A stretch of DNA of 64,000 nucleotides, from assembly GCA_023014485.1 (NCBI GenBank), contig JAJOZX010009442.1:62001-126000 (forward strand). Reading direction: 5' to 3'. Made by a program: the position numbers and the translations under genes. The DNA is from Bathynomus jamesi (lineage: Eukaryota > Arthropoda > Malacostraca > Isopoda > Cirolanidae). This document shows, in pieces, positions 12,420 through 24,415 of this stretch. Below the pieces are notes generated by a model. It saw only the letters and a program-made list of their open reading frames with translations, made no database searches and was not told where the DNA came from. Numbering within the stretch: position 1 is the first letter of the stretch; every line of letters starts with the position of its first letter.

Positions 12420-13208
12420 ATGAATATGAAAATAAAAACCCACTCTAATAGACAGAGTTTATTTCCACGACAGTTTCGACGCCCACTGGCATCCTCCTCG
12501 GGTGGATACAGAAACACGAATGAACCAAAACAAGAGGGAAAAACAGTCCAGGGACCGACCGTTAAGAAATTCGCACCTAGGTTAGATCCCATTCTTCCGA
12601 CACCGGAAGGGCATTTTCATTAAGTATATTCGCACAAATTTAAAACTATCTTCCTGTTCTAAACCTAAACATACAGAGTCTATTATTTTTTTACATAATT
12701 ATTACATTTATTATTAAATTTATTACATTTAATATTGCATAATTATTTATTACAGAAATTATAAATTTATTATTACATTGGTTATTACATTGTTGTTTAT
12801 TATACAGAACTTATAAACCGAAAAACGAATGAAAAAAGCCAATTAGGAAACAATCCAGAGACCATTGAGAAATTTGCACCTAGGTTAGATACCGTTCTCC
12901 CGACACCTGAAAGGCATTTTATTACAGGGTCCGCTTATAAGTACATTCCCACAAATTAAAACTATCTTCTTGTTCTATACATACAGATTTTAATATTTTG
13001 ACATAATTACTGCATTTATTATTGCATTTACATTTTTTTTAACACTTATTATTATTACCTTTACCCTAATTATTAAATTTATAATATTATCTTTATTATT
13101 ACATCTGTTGCATTTATATTTATTTCCACATTTATTACTTCCATTATTACATTTACTAAAAGCGAGTAAGGAAACAATCCAACCCCGAGACATTTAAGAA
13201 ATTCACAC

Positions 13209-13589
13209 TTAGGTTCGAACACGTTCCCACGACTCCGTAAGGGATTTTTTGACCAAGAATCTCATTAAAGGGTCTAACTTATAAGTACCTTCGCACAAAT
13301 TAAAATTATCTACTTTTTCTATACACACAGATTCTATTATTTTTCTTTTGACATAATTATTACATTTATAAAGTACCTTACTTGATTCCCAATCTATAGC
13401 ATGATTATTTTGGCTGGCGTGATAAAAAATGGCATTATTAGTATTACAACTTCTGAAGGCATATTTGTGTTCTTTAATAGGGGTTTCAATATTTCTTCCA
13501 GTTTCTCCCACGTATACTAAATCACAACTTTTACAGGGAATGCTGTAGACACAGGCTTGTTCCACTTTTGCAACGTTATTCCTAACCAA
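13209..13589 (-). pseudogene. PLE GIY-YIG fragment, unit 9 (open)
   Basis: Open 126-codon EN copy, AKVEQA subtype, following a B unit as this subtype usually does. Confidence 0.88.
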
Positions 13590-14125
13590 TTCCCAAAAAG
13601 ATTCCGGTTAGCTTTAGACAAGCTCAGGAAGAATGAAGCAATATTTGTCACTAAAGCGGACAAAAGTAACACTGTGGTTATTTTGGACAAGTGTGATTAT
13701 AAACAAAAAATGGAAGCGTTACTTAGTGATGAATTCACCTACACCAAAGTGAGATCGTCCCCCCTAAAGCGTCTTTCTGCCGAATTCAACAAAACCATCA
13801 GGAACTTATTAAAAGATGTCCCGGCGATTGATCCTAAAAGATTTCTACAGATTAACCCAAAACTCCCCCACATTTACGGCCTACCCAAAACCCATAAGAT
13901 TAATATACCACTCCGTCCCATTATTTCAACAGGGGTTCCTTTAGTTACAGGTTATCTAAATTTCTTGCAGATAAATTATCCCCATTAATAGACAGAGTTT
14001 ATTTCCACGACAGTTTCGACGCCCACTGGCATCCTCCTCGGGTGGATACAGAAACACGAATGAACCAAAACAAGAGGGAAAAACAGTCCAGGGACCGACC
14101 GTTAAGAAATTCGCACCTAGGTTAG
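13557..14125 (+). pseudogene. PLE RT N-terminal fragment, unit 9 (A)
   Basis: Open through YGLPKTHK and PLRPIIS, then shifted by a base loss in ATTTCAACAGG (about 13927). Confidence 0.87.
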
Positions 14126-14730
14126 ATCCATTCCCGACACCGGAAGGGCATTTTCATTAAGTACATTCGCACAAATTAAAAACTATCTTCCTGTTCTAAA
14201 CATACAGAGTCTATTATTTTTTACATAATTATTACATTTATTATTAAATTTATTACATTTAATATTGCATAATTATTATTACAGAAATTAAATTATTATT
14301 ACATTGGTTATTACATGTTGTTTATTATACAGAATTATAAATCGAAAAAACGAATGAAAAAAGCGATTAGGAAACAATCCAGAGACCATTGAGAAATTTG
14401 CACCTAGGTTAGATACCGTTCTCCCGACACCGGAAAGGGCATTTTATTACAGGGTCCGCTTATAAACATTCCCACAAATTAAAACTATCTTCTTGTTCTA
14501 TACATACAGATTTTAAATTTTGACATAATTACTGCATTTATTATTGCATTTACATTTTTTTAACACTTATTATTATTACCTTTACCCTAATTATTAAATT
14601 TATAATATTATCTTTATTATTACATCTGTTGCATTTATATTTATTTCCACATTTATTACTTCCATTATTACATTTACTAAAAGCGAGTAAGGAAACAATC
14701 CAACCCCGAGACATTTAAGAAATTCACAAC

Positions 14731-15103
14731 TTAGGTTCGAACACGTTCCCACGACTCCGTAAGGGATTTTTGACAAGAATCTCATTAAAGGGTCTAACTT
14801 ATAAGTACCTTCGCACAAATTAAAATTATCTACTTTTTCTATACACACAGATTCTATTATTTTTCTTTTGACATAATTATTACATTTATAAAGTACCTTA
14901 CTTGATTCCCAATCATAGCATGATATTTTGGCTGCGTGATAAAAAATGGCATTATTAGTATTACAACTTCTGAAGGCATATTTGTGTTCTTTAATAGGGG
15001 TTTCAATATTTCTTCCAGTTTCTCCCACGTATACTAAATCACAACTTTTACAGGGAATGCTGTAGACACAGGCTTGTTCCCTTTTGCAACGTTATTCCTA
15101 ACC
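14731..15103 (-). pseudogene. PLE GIY-YIG fragment, unit 10 (degraded)
   Basis: EN fragment with many scattered single-base indels (in TTCACAACTTAGG, ATTTTTGACAAG, CAATCATAGC, GATATTTTGGCTGCG and CCATTCCC). It has only short open pieces. Confidence 0.82.
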
Positions 15104-15633
15104 ATTCCCAAAAAGATTCCGGTTAGCTTTAGACAAGCTCAGGAAGAATGAAGCAATATTGTCACTAAAGTGGACAAAAGTAACACTGTGGTATTTGGAC
15201 AAGTGTGATTATAAACAAAAAATGGAAGCGTTACTTAGTTGATGAATTCACCTACACCAAAGTGAGATCGTCCCCCCTAAAGCGTCTTTCTGCGAATTCA
15301 ACAAAACCATCAGGAACTTATTAACAGATGTCCGGCGATTGATCCTAAAAGATTCTACAGATTAACCCAAAACTCCCCACATTTACGGCCTACCCAAAAC
15401 CCATAAGATTAATATACCACTCGTACCATTATTTCACACAAGAGTTCCTTTAGTTACAGGTTATCTAAATTTCTTGCAGATAAATTATCCCCATTAATAG
15501 ACAGAGTTATTTCCACGACAGTTTCGACGCCCACTGGCATCCTCCTCGGGTGGATACAGAAACACGAATGAACCAAAACAAGAGGGAAAAACAGTCCAGG
15601 GACCGACCGTTAAGAAATTCGCACCTAGGTTAG
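15074..15633 (+). pseudogene. PLE RT N-terminal fragment, unit 10 (A, degraded)
   Basis: A-type RT about 10 bases shorter than an intact copy, with deletions spread along its length, including outside homopolymers. It belongs to the indel-rich block of units 10-12. Confidence 0.83.
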
Positions 15634-16242
15634 ATCCCATTCTCCGACACCGGAAGGGCATTTTCATTAAGTACATTCGCACAAATTTAAAACTATCTTC
15701 CTGTTCTAAACATACAGAGTCTATTATTTTTTTACGTAATTATTACATTTATTATTAAATTTATTACATTTAATATTGCATATTTATTTATTACAGAAAT
15801 TATAAATTTATTATTACATTGGTTATTACATTGTTGTTTATTATACAGAACTTATAAATCGAAAAACGAATGAAAAAAGCCGATTAGGAAACAATCCAGA
15901 GACCATTGAGAAATTTGCACCTAGGTTAGATACCGTTCTCCGACACCGGAAGGGCATTTTATTACAGGGTCCGCTTATAAGTACATTCCCACAAATTAAA
16001 ACTATCTTCTTGTTCTATACATACAGATTCTAATATTTTGACATAATTACTGCATTTATTATTGCATTTACATTTTTTAACACTTATATTATTACCTTTA
16101 CCCTAATTATTAAATTTATTAATATTATCTTTATTATTACATCTGTTGCATTATATTTATTTCCACATTTATTACTTCCATTATTACATTACAAAAGCGA
16201 GTAAGGAAACAGTCCAATCCAGAGACATTTAAGAAATTCAAC

Positions 16243-16619
16243 TTAGGTTCGAACACGTTCCCACGACTCCGTAAGGGATTTTTTGACCAAGAATCTCATT
16301 AAAGGGTCTAACTTATAAGTACCTTCGCACAAATTAAAATTATCTACTTTTTCTATACACACAGATTCTATTATTTTTCTTTGACATAATTATTACATTT
16401 ATAAAGTACCTTACTTGATTCCCAATCTATAGCATGATTATTTTGGCTGGCGTGATAAAAAAATGGCATTATTAGTATTAAACTTCTGAAGGCATATTGT
16501 GTTCTTTAATAGGGGTTTCAATATTTCTTCCAGTTTCTCCCACGTATACTAAATCACAACTTTTAGGGAATGCTGTAGACACAGGCTTGTTCCTCTTTTG
16601 CAACGTTATTCCTAACCAA
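16243..16619 (-). pseudogene. PLE GIY-YIG fragment, unit 11 (degraded)
   Basis: EN fragment with multiple base losses (TTAAACTTC, GCATATTGTG, CTTTTAGGGA, AATTCCAAAAG) and one gained A. No continuous frame. Confidence 0.82.
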
Positions 16620-17180
16620 TTCCAAAAGATTCCGGTTAGCTTTAGACAAGCTCAGGAAGAATGAAGCAATATTGTCACTAAAGCGGACAAAAGTAACACT
16701 GTGGTTATTTTGGACAAGTGTGATTATAAACAAAAAATGGAAGCGTTACTTAGTGATGAATTCACCTACACCAAGTGAGATCGTCCCCCCTAAAGCGTCT
16801 TTCTGCCGAATTCAACAAAACCATCAGGAACTTATTAAAAGATGTCCCGGCGATTGATCCTAAAAGATTTCTACAGATTAACCCAAAACTCCCCCACATT
16901 TACGGCCCACCCAAAACCATAAGATTAATATACCACTCCGTCCCATTATTTCACACAGGGGTTCCTTTAGTTACAGGTTATCTAAATTCTTGCAGATAAA
17001 TTATCCCCATTAGTTGGTAAATTTTCAGGCTCGCAATCACTAATTCCTGTGACTTTATTAACAAAGTTATGTCCTTAGATTTAAAACGGGGAAGAATGAT
17101 TTGCACACAGGGGAACTACCTCTCTGATGGTCCTACAAAGAGCAACAACAAGTAGTCAGGCCCCCTTGGCAACATGCTAG
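16587..17180 (+). pseudogene. PLE RT N-terminal fragment, unit 11 (B, degraded)
   Basis: B-type RT with frame breaks near 16674, 16773, 16917, 16988, 17033 and 17123. The B tail region follows to about 17345 and is also broken. Confidence 0.83.
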
Positions 17181-17943
17181 ATGAATATGAAAATAAAAAC
17201 CCACTCTAATAGACAGAGTTTATTTCCACGACAGTTTCGACGCCCTGGCATCCTCCTCGGGTGGATACAGAAACACGAATGAACCAAAACAAGAGGAAAA
17301 ACAGTCAGGGACCGACCGTTAAGAAATTCGCACCTAGGTTAGATCCATTCTCCCGCACCGGAAGGGCATTTTCATTAAGTACATTCGCACAAATTTAAAA
17401 CTATCTTCCTGTTCTAAACATACAGTCTATTATTTTTTTACGTAATTATTACATTTTTATTAAATTTATTACATTTAATATTGCATAATTATTTATTACA
17501 GAAATTATAAATTTATTATTACATTGGTTATTACATGTTGTTAATATACAGAACTTATAAACGAAAAACGAATGAAAAAAGCCGATTAGGAAACAATCAG
17601 AGACCATTGAGAAATTTGCACCTAGGTTAGATACCGTTCTCCCGACACCGGAAGGGCATTTTATTACAGGGTCGCTTATAAGTACATTCCACAAATTAAA
17701 ACTATCTTCTGTTCTATACATACAGATTCTAATATTTTGACATAATTACTGCATTATTATTGCATTTACATTTTTTTAACACTTATTATTATTACCTTTA
17801 CCCTAATTATTAAATTTATAATATATCTTATTATTACATCTGTTGCATTTATATTTATTTCCACATTTATTACTTCCATTATTACATTTACTAAAAGCGA
17901 GTAAGGAAAACAGTCCAATCCGAGACATTTAAGAAATTCACAC

Positions 17944-18316
17944 TTAGGTTCGAACACGTTCCCACGACTCCGTAAGGGATTTTTGACCAAGAATCTCATT
18001 AAAGGGTCTAACTTATAAGTACCTTCGCACAAATTAAAATTATCTACTTTTCTATACACAAGATTCTATTATTTTCTTTTGACATAATTATTACATTTAT
18101 AAAGTACCTTACTTGATTCCAATCTATAGCATGATTATTTTGGCTGGCGTGATAAAAAATGGCATTATTAGTATTAAACTTCTGAAGGCATATTTGTGTT
18201 CTTTAATAGGGGTTTCAATATTTCTTCTAGTTCTCCCACGTATATAAATCACAACTTTTACAGGGAATGCTGTAGACACAGGCTTGTTCCTCTTTTGCAA
18301 CGTTATTCCTAACCAA
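17944..18316 (-). pseudogene. PLE GIY-YIG fragment, unit 12 (degraded)
   Basis: EN fragment with the RR-type codon (CTTCTAG) and several base losses. The C-terminal part (VDNFNLCEGTYKLDPL) is open at 17766-18059. Confidence 0.82.
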
Positions 18317-18881
18317 TTCCCAAAAAGATTCCGGTAGCTTTAGACAAGCTCAGGAAGAATGAAGCAATATTTGTCACTAAAGCGGACAAAAGTAACACTG
18401 TGGTTATTTTGGACAAGTGTGATTATAAACAAAAAAATGGAAGCGTACTTAGTGATGAATTCACCTACACCAAAGTGAGATCGTCCCCCCTAAAGCGTCT
18501 TTCTGCCGAATTCAACAAAACCATCAGGAACTTATTAAAAGATGTCCGGCGATTGATCCTAAAGATTTCTACAGATTAACCCAAAACTCCCCACATTACG
18601 GCCCACCCAAAACCCATAAGATTAATATACCACTCCGTCCCATTATTTTCACACAGGGGTTCCTTTAGTTAAGGTTATCTAAATTTCTTGAAGATAAATT
18701 ATCCCCATTAGTTGGTAAATTTTCAGGCTCGCACATCACTAATTCCTGTGACTTTATTAACAAAGTTATGTCCTTAGATTTAAAACGGGGAAGAATGATT
18801 TGCACACAGGGGAACTACCTCTTCTTGATGGTCCTACAAAGAGCAACAACAAGTAGTCAGGCCCCCTTGGCAACATGCTAG
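18284..18881 (+). pseudogene. PLE RT N-terminal fragment, unit 12 (B, degraded)
   Basis: B-type RT with scattered single-base losses and gains (for example AAAAAAATGG, GAAGCGTACTT, GATGTCCGG, TTTAGTTAAGG). The B tail frame at 18882-19085 is intact. Confidence 0.83.
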
Positions 18882-19661
18882 ATGAATATGAAAATAAAAA
18901 CCCACTCTAATAGACAGAGTTTATTTCCACGACAGTTTCGACGCCCACTGGCATCCTCCTCGGGTGGATACAGAAACACGAATGAACCAAAACAAGAGGG
19001 AAAAACAGTCCAGGGACCGACCGTTAAGAAATTCGCACCTAGGTTAGATCCCATTCTCCCGACACCGGAAGGGCATTTTCATTAAGTACATTCGCACAAA
19101 TTTAAAACTATCTTCCTGTTCTAAACATACAGAGTCTATTATTTTTTACGTAATTATTACATTTATTATTAAATTTATTACATTTAATATTGCATATTTA
19201 TTTATTACAGAAATTATAAATTTATTATTACATTGGTTATTACATTGTTGTTTATTATACAGAACTTATAAATCGAAAAACGAATGAAAAAAGCCGATTA
19301 GGAAACAATCCAGAGACCATTGAGAAATTTGCACCTAGGTTAGATACCGTTCTCCCGACACCGGAAGGCATTTTATTACAGGGTCCGCTTATAAGTACAT
19401 TCCCACAAATTAAAACTATCTTCTTGTTCTATACATACAGATTCTAATATTTTGACATAATTACTGCATTTATTATTGCATTTACATTTTTTTTAACACT
19501 TATTATTATTACCTTTACCCTAATTATTAAATTTATAATATTATCTTTATTATTACATCTGTTGCATTTATATTTATTTCCACATTTATTACTTCCATTA
19601 TTACATTTACTAAAAGCGAGTAAGGAAACATCCAATCCAGAGACATTTAAGAAATTCACAC

Positions 19662-20040
19662 TTAGGTTCGAACACGTTCCCACGACTCCGTAAGGGATTT
19701 TTTGACCAAGAATCTCATTAAAGGGTCTAACTTATAAGTACCTTCGCACAAATTAAAATTATCTACTTTTTCTATACACACAGATTCTATTATTTTTCTT
19801 TTGACATAATTATTACATTTATAAAGTACCTTACTTGATTCCCAATCTATAGCATGATTATTTTGGCTGGCGTGATAAAAAATGGCATTATTAGTATTAC
19901 AACTTCTGAAGGCATATTTGTGTTCTTTAATAGGGGTTTCAATATTTCTTCAGTTTCTCCCACGTATATAAATCACAACTTTTACAGGGAATGCTGTAGA
20001 CACAGGCTTGTTCCTCTTTTGCAACGTTATTCCTAACCAA
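19662..20040 (-). pseudogene. PLE GIY-YIG fragment, unit 13
   Basis: EN fragment with two base losses (CTTCAGTTTC near 19950 and GTATATAAATC near 19967). Otherwise intact. Confidence 0.85.
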
Positions 20041-20610
20041 TTCCCAAAAAGATTCCGGTTAGCTTTAGACAAGCTCAGGAAGAATGAAGCAATATTTGTC
20101 ACTAAAGCGGACAAAAGTAACACTGTGGTTATTTTGGACAAGTGTGATTATAAACAAAAAATGGAAGCGTTACTTAGTGATGAATTCACCTACACCAAAG
20201 TGAGATCGTCCCCCCTAAAGCGTCTTTCTGCCGAATTCAACAAAACCATCAGGAACTTATTAAAAGATGTCCCGGCGATTGATCCTAAAAGATTTCTACA
20301 GATTAACCCAAAACTCCCCCACATTTACGGCCCACCCAAAACCCATAAGATTAATATACCACTCCGTCCCATTATTTCACACAGGGGTTCCTTTAGTTAC
20401 AGGTTATCTAAATTTCTTGCAGATAAATTATCCCCATTAGTTGGTAAATTTTCAGGCTCGCACATCACTAATTCCTGTGACTTTATTAACAAAGTTATGT
20501 CCTTAGATTTAAAACGGGGAAGAATGATTTGCACACAGGGGAACTACCTCTTCTTGATGGTCCTACAAAGAGCAACAACAAGTAGTCAGGCCCCCTTGGC
20601 AACATGCTAG
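20008..20610 (+). pseudogene. PLE RT N-terminal fragment, unit 13 (B, open frame)
   Basis: Open 200-codon B-type copy. Residues: KADK 33-36, VVILDK-DY 40-48, YGPPKTHK 107-114, PLRPIIS 118-124, SYRLSKFLA 130-138 and LVGKFSGSHITNS from 144. PLE RTs normally reach the first catalytic aspartate (VSFDV) soon after the xDFIxKV segment. Here the sequence departs after SLDLKRGRM and stops, so no catalytic residue is present. The B tail frame is 20611-20814. Confidence 0.88.
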
Positions 20611-21389
20611 ATGAATATGAAAATAAAAACCCACTCTAATAGACAGAGTTTATTTCCACGACAGTTTCGACGCCCACTGGCATCCTCCTCGGGTGGATAC
20701 AGAAACACGAATGAACCAAAACAAGAGGGAAAAACAGTCCAGGGACCGACCGTTAAGAAATTCGCACCTAGGTTAGATCCCATTCTCCCGACACCGGAAG
20801 GGCATTTTCATTAAGTACATTCGCACAAATTTAAAACTATCTTCCTGTTCTAAACATACAGAGTCTATTATTTTTTTACGTAATTATTACATTTATTATT
20901 AAATTTATTACATTTAATATTGCATATTATTTATTACAGAAATTATAAATTTATTATTACATTGGTTATTACATTGTTGTTTATTATACAGAACTTATAA
21001 ACCGAAAAACGAATGAAAAAAGCCGATTAGGAAACAATCCAGAGACCATTGAGAAATTTGCACCTAGGTTAGATACCGTTCTCCCGACACCGGAAGGCAT
21101 TTTATTACAGGGTCCGCTTATAAGTACATTCCCACAAATTAAAACTATCTTCTTGTTCTATACATACAGATTTAATATTTTGACATAATTACTGCATTTA
21201 TTATTGCATTTACATTTTTTTTAACACTTATTATTATTACCTTTACCCTAATTATTAAATTTATAATATTATCTTTATTATTACATCTGTTGCATTTATA
21301 TTTATTTCCACATTTATTACTTCCATTATTACATTTACTAAAAGCGAGTAAGGAAACAATCCAACCCGAGACATTTAAGAAATTCACAC

Positions 21390-21770
21390 TTAGGTTCGAA
21401 CACGTTCCCACGACTCCGTAAGGGATTTTTTGACCAAGAATCTCATTAAAGGGTCTAACTTATAAGTACCTTCGCACAAATTAAAATTATCTACTTTTTC
21501 TATACACACAGATTCTATTATTTTTCTTTTGACATAATTATTACATTTATAAAGTACCTTACTTGATTCCCAATCTATAGCATGATTATTTTGGCTGGCG
21601 TGATAAAAAATGGCATTATTAGTATTACAACTTCTGAAGGCATATTTGTGTTCTTTAATAGGGGTTTCAATATTTCTTCCAGTTTCTCCCACGTATACTA
21701 AATCACAACTTTTACAGGGAATGCTGTAGACACAGGCTTGTTCCACTTTTGCAACGTTATTCCTAACCAA
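21390..21770 (-). pseudogene. PLE GIY-YIG fragment, unit 14 (open)
   Basis: Open 126-codon EN copy, AKVEQA subtype, in the clean block of units 14-20. Confidence 0.88.
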
Positions 21771-22307
21771 TTCCCAAAAAGATTCCGGTTAGCTTTAGAC
21801 AAGCTCAGGAAGAATGAAGCAATATTTGTCACTAAAGCGGACAAAAGTAACACTGTGGTTATTTTGGACAAGTGTGATTATAAACAAAAAATGGAAGCGT
21901 TACTTAGTGATGAATTCACCTACACCAAAGTGAGATCGTCCCCCCTAAAGCGTCTTTCTGCCGAATTCAACAAAACCATCAGGAACTTATTAAAAGATGT
22001 CCCGGCGATTGATCCTAAAAGATTTCTACAGATTAACCCAAAACTCCCCCACATTTACGGCCTACCCAAAACCCATAAGATTAATATACCACTCCGTCCC
22101 ATTATTTCACACAGGGGTTCCTTTAGTTACAGGTTATCTAAATTTCTTGCAGATAAATTATCCCCATTAATAGACAGAGTTTATTTCCACGACAGTTTCG
22201 ACGCCCACTGGCATCCTCCTCGGGTGGATACAGAAACACGAATGAACCAAAACAAGAGGGAAAAACAGTCCAGGGACCGACCGTTAAGAAATTCGCACCT
22301 AGGTTAG
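21738..22307 (+). pseudogene. PLE RT N-terminal fragment, unit 14 (A, open frame)
   Basis: Open 189-codon A-type copy ending in RPLRNSHLG. The last dozen or so codons are antisense sub-repeat R1. Confidence 0.88.
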
Positions 22308-22921
22308 ATCCCATTCTCCCGACACCGGAAGGGCATTTTCATTAAGTACATTCGCACAAATTTAAAACTATCTTCCTGTTCTAAACATACAGAGTCTATT
22401 ATTTTTTTACTAATTATTACATTTATTATTAAATTTATTACATTTAATATTGCATATTATTTATTACAGAAATTATAAATTTATTATTACATTGGTTATT
22501 ACATTGTTGTTTATTATACAGAACTTATAAATCGAAAAACGAATGAAAAAAGCCGATTAGGAAACAATCCAGAGACCATTGAGAAATTTGCACCTAGGTT
22601 AGATACCGTTCTCCCGACACCGGAAGGGCATTTTATTACAGGGTCCGCTTATAAGTACATTCCCACAAATTAAAACTATCTTCTTGTTCTATACATACAG
22701 ATTCTAATATTTTGACATAATTACTGCATTTATTATTGCATTTACATTTTTTTAACACTTATTATTATTACCTTTACCCTAATTATTAAATTTATAATAT
22801 TATCTTTATTATTACATCTGTTGCATTTATATTTATTTCCACATTTATTACTTCCATTATTACATTTACTAAAAGCGAGTAAGGAAACAATCCAATCCAG
22901 AGACATTTAAGAAATTCACAC

Positions 22922-23302
22922 TTAGGTTCGAACACGTTCCCACGACTCCGTAAGGGATTTTTTGACCAAGAATCTCATTAAAGGGTCTAACTTATAAGTA
23001 CCTTCGCACAAATTAAAATTATCTACTTTTTCTATACACACAGATTCTATTATTTTTCTTTTGACATAATTATTACATTTATAAAGTACCTTACTTGATT
23101 CCCAATCTATAGCATGATTATTTTGGCTGGCGTGATAAAAAATGGCATTATTAGTATTACAACTTCTGAAGGCATATTTGTGTTCTTTAATAGGGGTTTC
23201 AATATTTCTTCCAGTTTCTCCCACGTATACTAAATCACAACTTTTACAGGGAATGCTGTAGACACAGGCTTGTTCCTCTTTTGCAACGTTATTCCTAACC
23301 AA
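22922..23302 (-). pseudogene. PLE GIY-YIG fragment, unit 15 (open, reference)
   Basis: Open 126-codon EN copy of the AKEEQA, LVYVGETGR subtype. It has the GIY-equivalent VYSI, YVG, HxxxxxHxIDW, the KRKIIES glutamate and NFNLCEG, with Pro37 at the usual Arg. The minus frame can be followed about five codons upstream (PESFWE) to a TAA created at the head-to-head junction. Confidence 0.9.
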
Positions 23303-23839
23303 TTCCCAAAAAGATTCCGGTTAGCTTTAGACAAGCTCAGGAAGAATGAAGCAATATTTGTCACTAAAGCGGACAAAAGTAACACTGTGGTTATTTTGGA
23401 CAAGTGTGATTATAAACAAAAAATGGAAGCGTTACTTAGTGATGAATTCACCTACACCAAAGTGAGATCGTCCCCCCTAAAGCGTCTTTCTGCCGAATTC
23501 AACAAAACCATCAGGAACTTATTAAAAGATGTCCCGGCGATTGATCCTAAAAGATTTCTACAGATTAACCCAAAACTCCCCCACATTTACGGCCTACCCA
23601 AAACCCATAAGATTAATATACCACTCCGTCCCATTATTTCACACAGGGGTTCCTTTAGTTACAGGTTATCTAAATTTCTTGCAGATAAATTATCCCCATT
23701 AATAGACAGAGTTTATTTCCACGACAGTTTCGACGCCCACTGGCATCCTCCTCGGGTGGATACAGAAACACGAATGAACCAAAACAAGAGGGAAAAACAG
23801 TCCAGGGACCGACCGTTAAGAAATTCGCACCTAGGTTAG
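23270..23839 (+). pseudogene. PLE RT N-terminal fragment, unit 15 (A, open frame, reference)
   Basis: Open 189-codon A-type copy. Genuine RT homology covers residues about 12-144 (FPKRFRLALDKL to ADKLSPL). Residues 1-11 are antisense EN, and 145-189 are tail sequence of unknown origin plus antisense R1. Confidence 0.9.
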
Positions 23840-23935
23840 ATCCCATTCTCCCGACACCGGAAGGGCATTTTCATTAAGTACATTCGCACAAATTTAAAAC
23901 TATCTTCCTGTTCTAAACATACAGAGTCTATTATT
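23795..23935 (-). repeat. Sub-repeat R1: decayed EN 3' end
   Basis: Read on the minus strand, this stretch gives DSFKFVRMYL then SNLGANFLTVGPW. The true EN 3' end (R3) gives DNFNLCEGTYK then SNLSVNFLNVSGW at matching distances. The shared nucleotide anchors are AGAAATTCGCACCTAGGTT, CGGAAGGGCATTTT, GTACATTCGCACAAAT and CATACAGAGTCTATTATTTT. It overlaps the 3' end of the plus-strand RT-side frame, whose last codons (RPLRNSHLG) are therefore antisense EN sequence. It recurs in every unit. Confidence 0.8.
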
Positions 23936-24061
23936 TTTTTACGTAATTATTACATTTATTATTAAATTTATTACATTTAATATTGCATATTTATTTATTA
24001 CAGAAATTATAAATTTATTATTACATTGGTTATTACATTGTTGTTTATTATACAGAACTTA

Positions 24062-24240
24062 TAAATCGAAAAACGAATGAAAAAAGCCGATTAGGAAACA
24101 ATCCAGAGACCATTGAGAAATTTGCACCTAGGTTAGATACCGTTCTCCCGACACCGGAAGGGCATTTTATTACAGGGTCCGCTTATAAGTACATTCCCAC
24201 AAATTAAAACTATCTTCTTGTTCTATACATACAGATTCTA
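24062..24240 (-). repeat. Sub-repeat R2: second decayed EN 3' end
   Basis: On the minus strand this reads DSFNLWECTYK and SNLGANFSMVSDC, again aligning with the EN C-terminal region. In the unit-25 copy the string ESVCIEQEDSFNLWECTYK (39120-39416 frame) is very close to the EN residues ESVCIEKVDNFNLCEGTYK, which fixes the origin of R2. It lies about 300 bp after R1 and about 330 bp before the genuine EN end (R3). It is present in every spacer. Confidence 0.82.
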
Positions 24241-24415
24241 ATATTTTGACATAATTACTGCATTTATTATTGCATTTACATTTTTTTTAACACTTATTAT
24301 TATTACCTTTACCCTAATTATTAAATTTATAATATTATCTTTATTATTACATCTGTTGCATTTATATTTATTTCCACATTTATTACTTCCATTATTACAT
24401 TTACTAAAAGCGAGT
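24241..24415. repeat. A+T-rich low-complexity tract between R2 and EN
   Basis: This tract is built of ATTATTACATTTATT-like words. On the minus strand it stays open as an Asn/Lys/Cys-rich string (KCNNGSNKCGNKYKCNRCNN). That resembles a repeat expansion of the YKCNNYVK codons of EN itself. I treat it as a degenerate microsatellite, not a gene. A shorter tract of the same type follows R1 at about 23,930-24,060. Confidence 0.75.

Noticed and set aside
24118..24136. TTAGG-like strings suggesting telomeric repeats
   Set aside because: CCTAGG and CTTAGG occur singly inside the sub-repeats, never in tandem.
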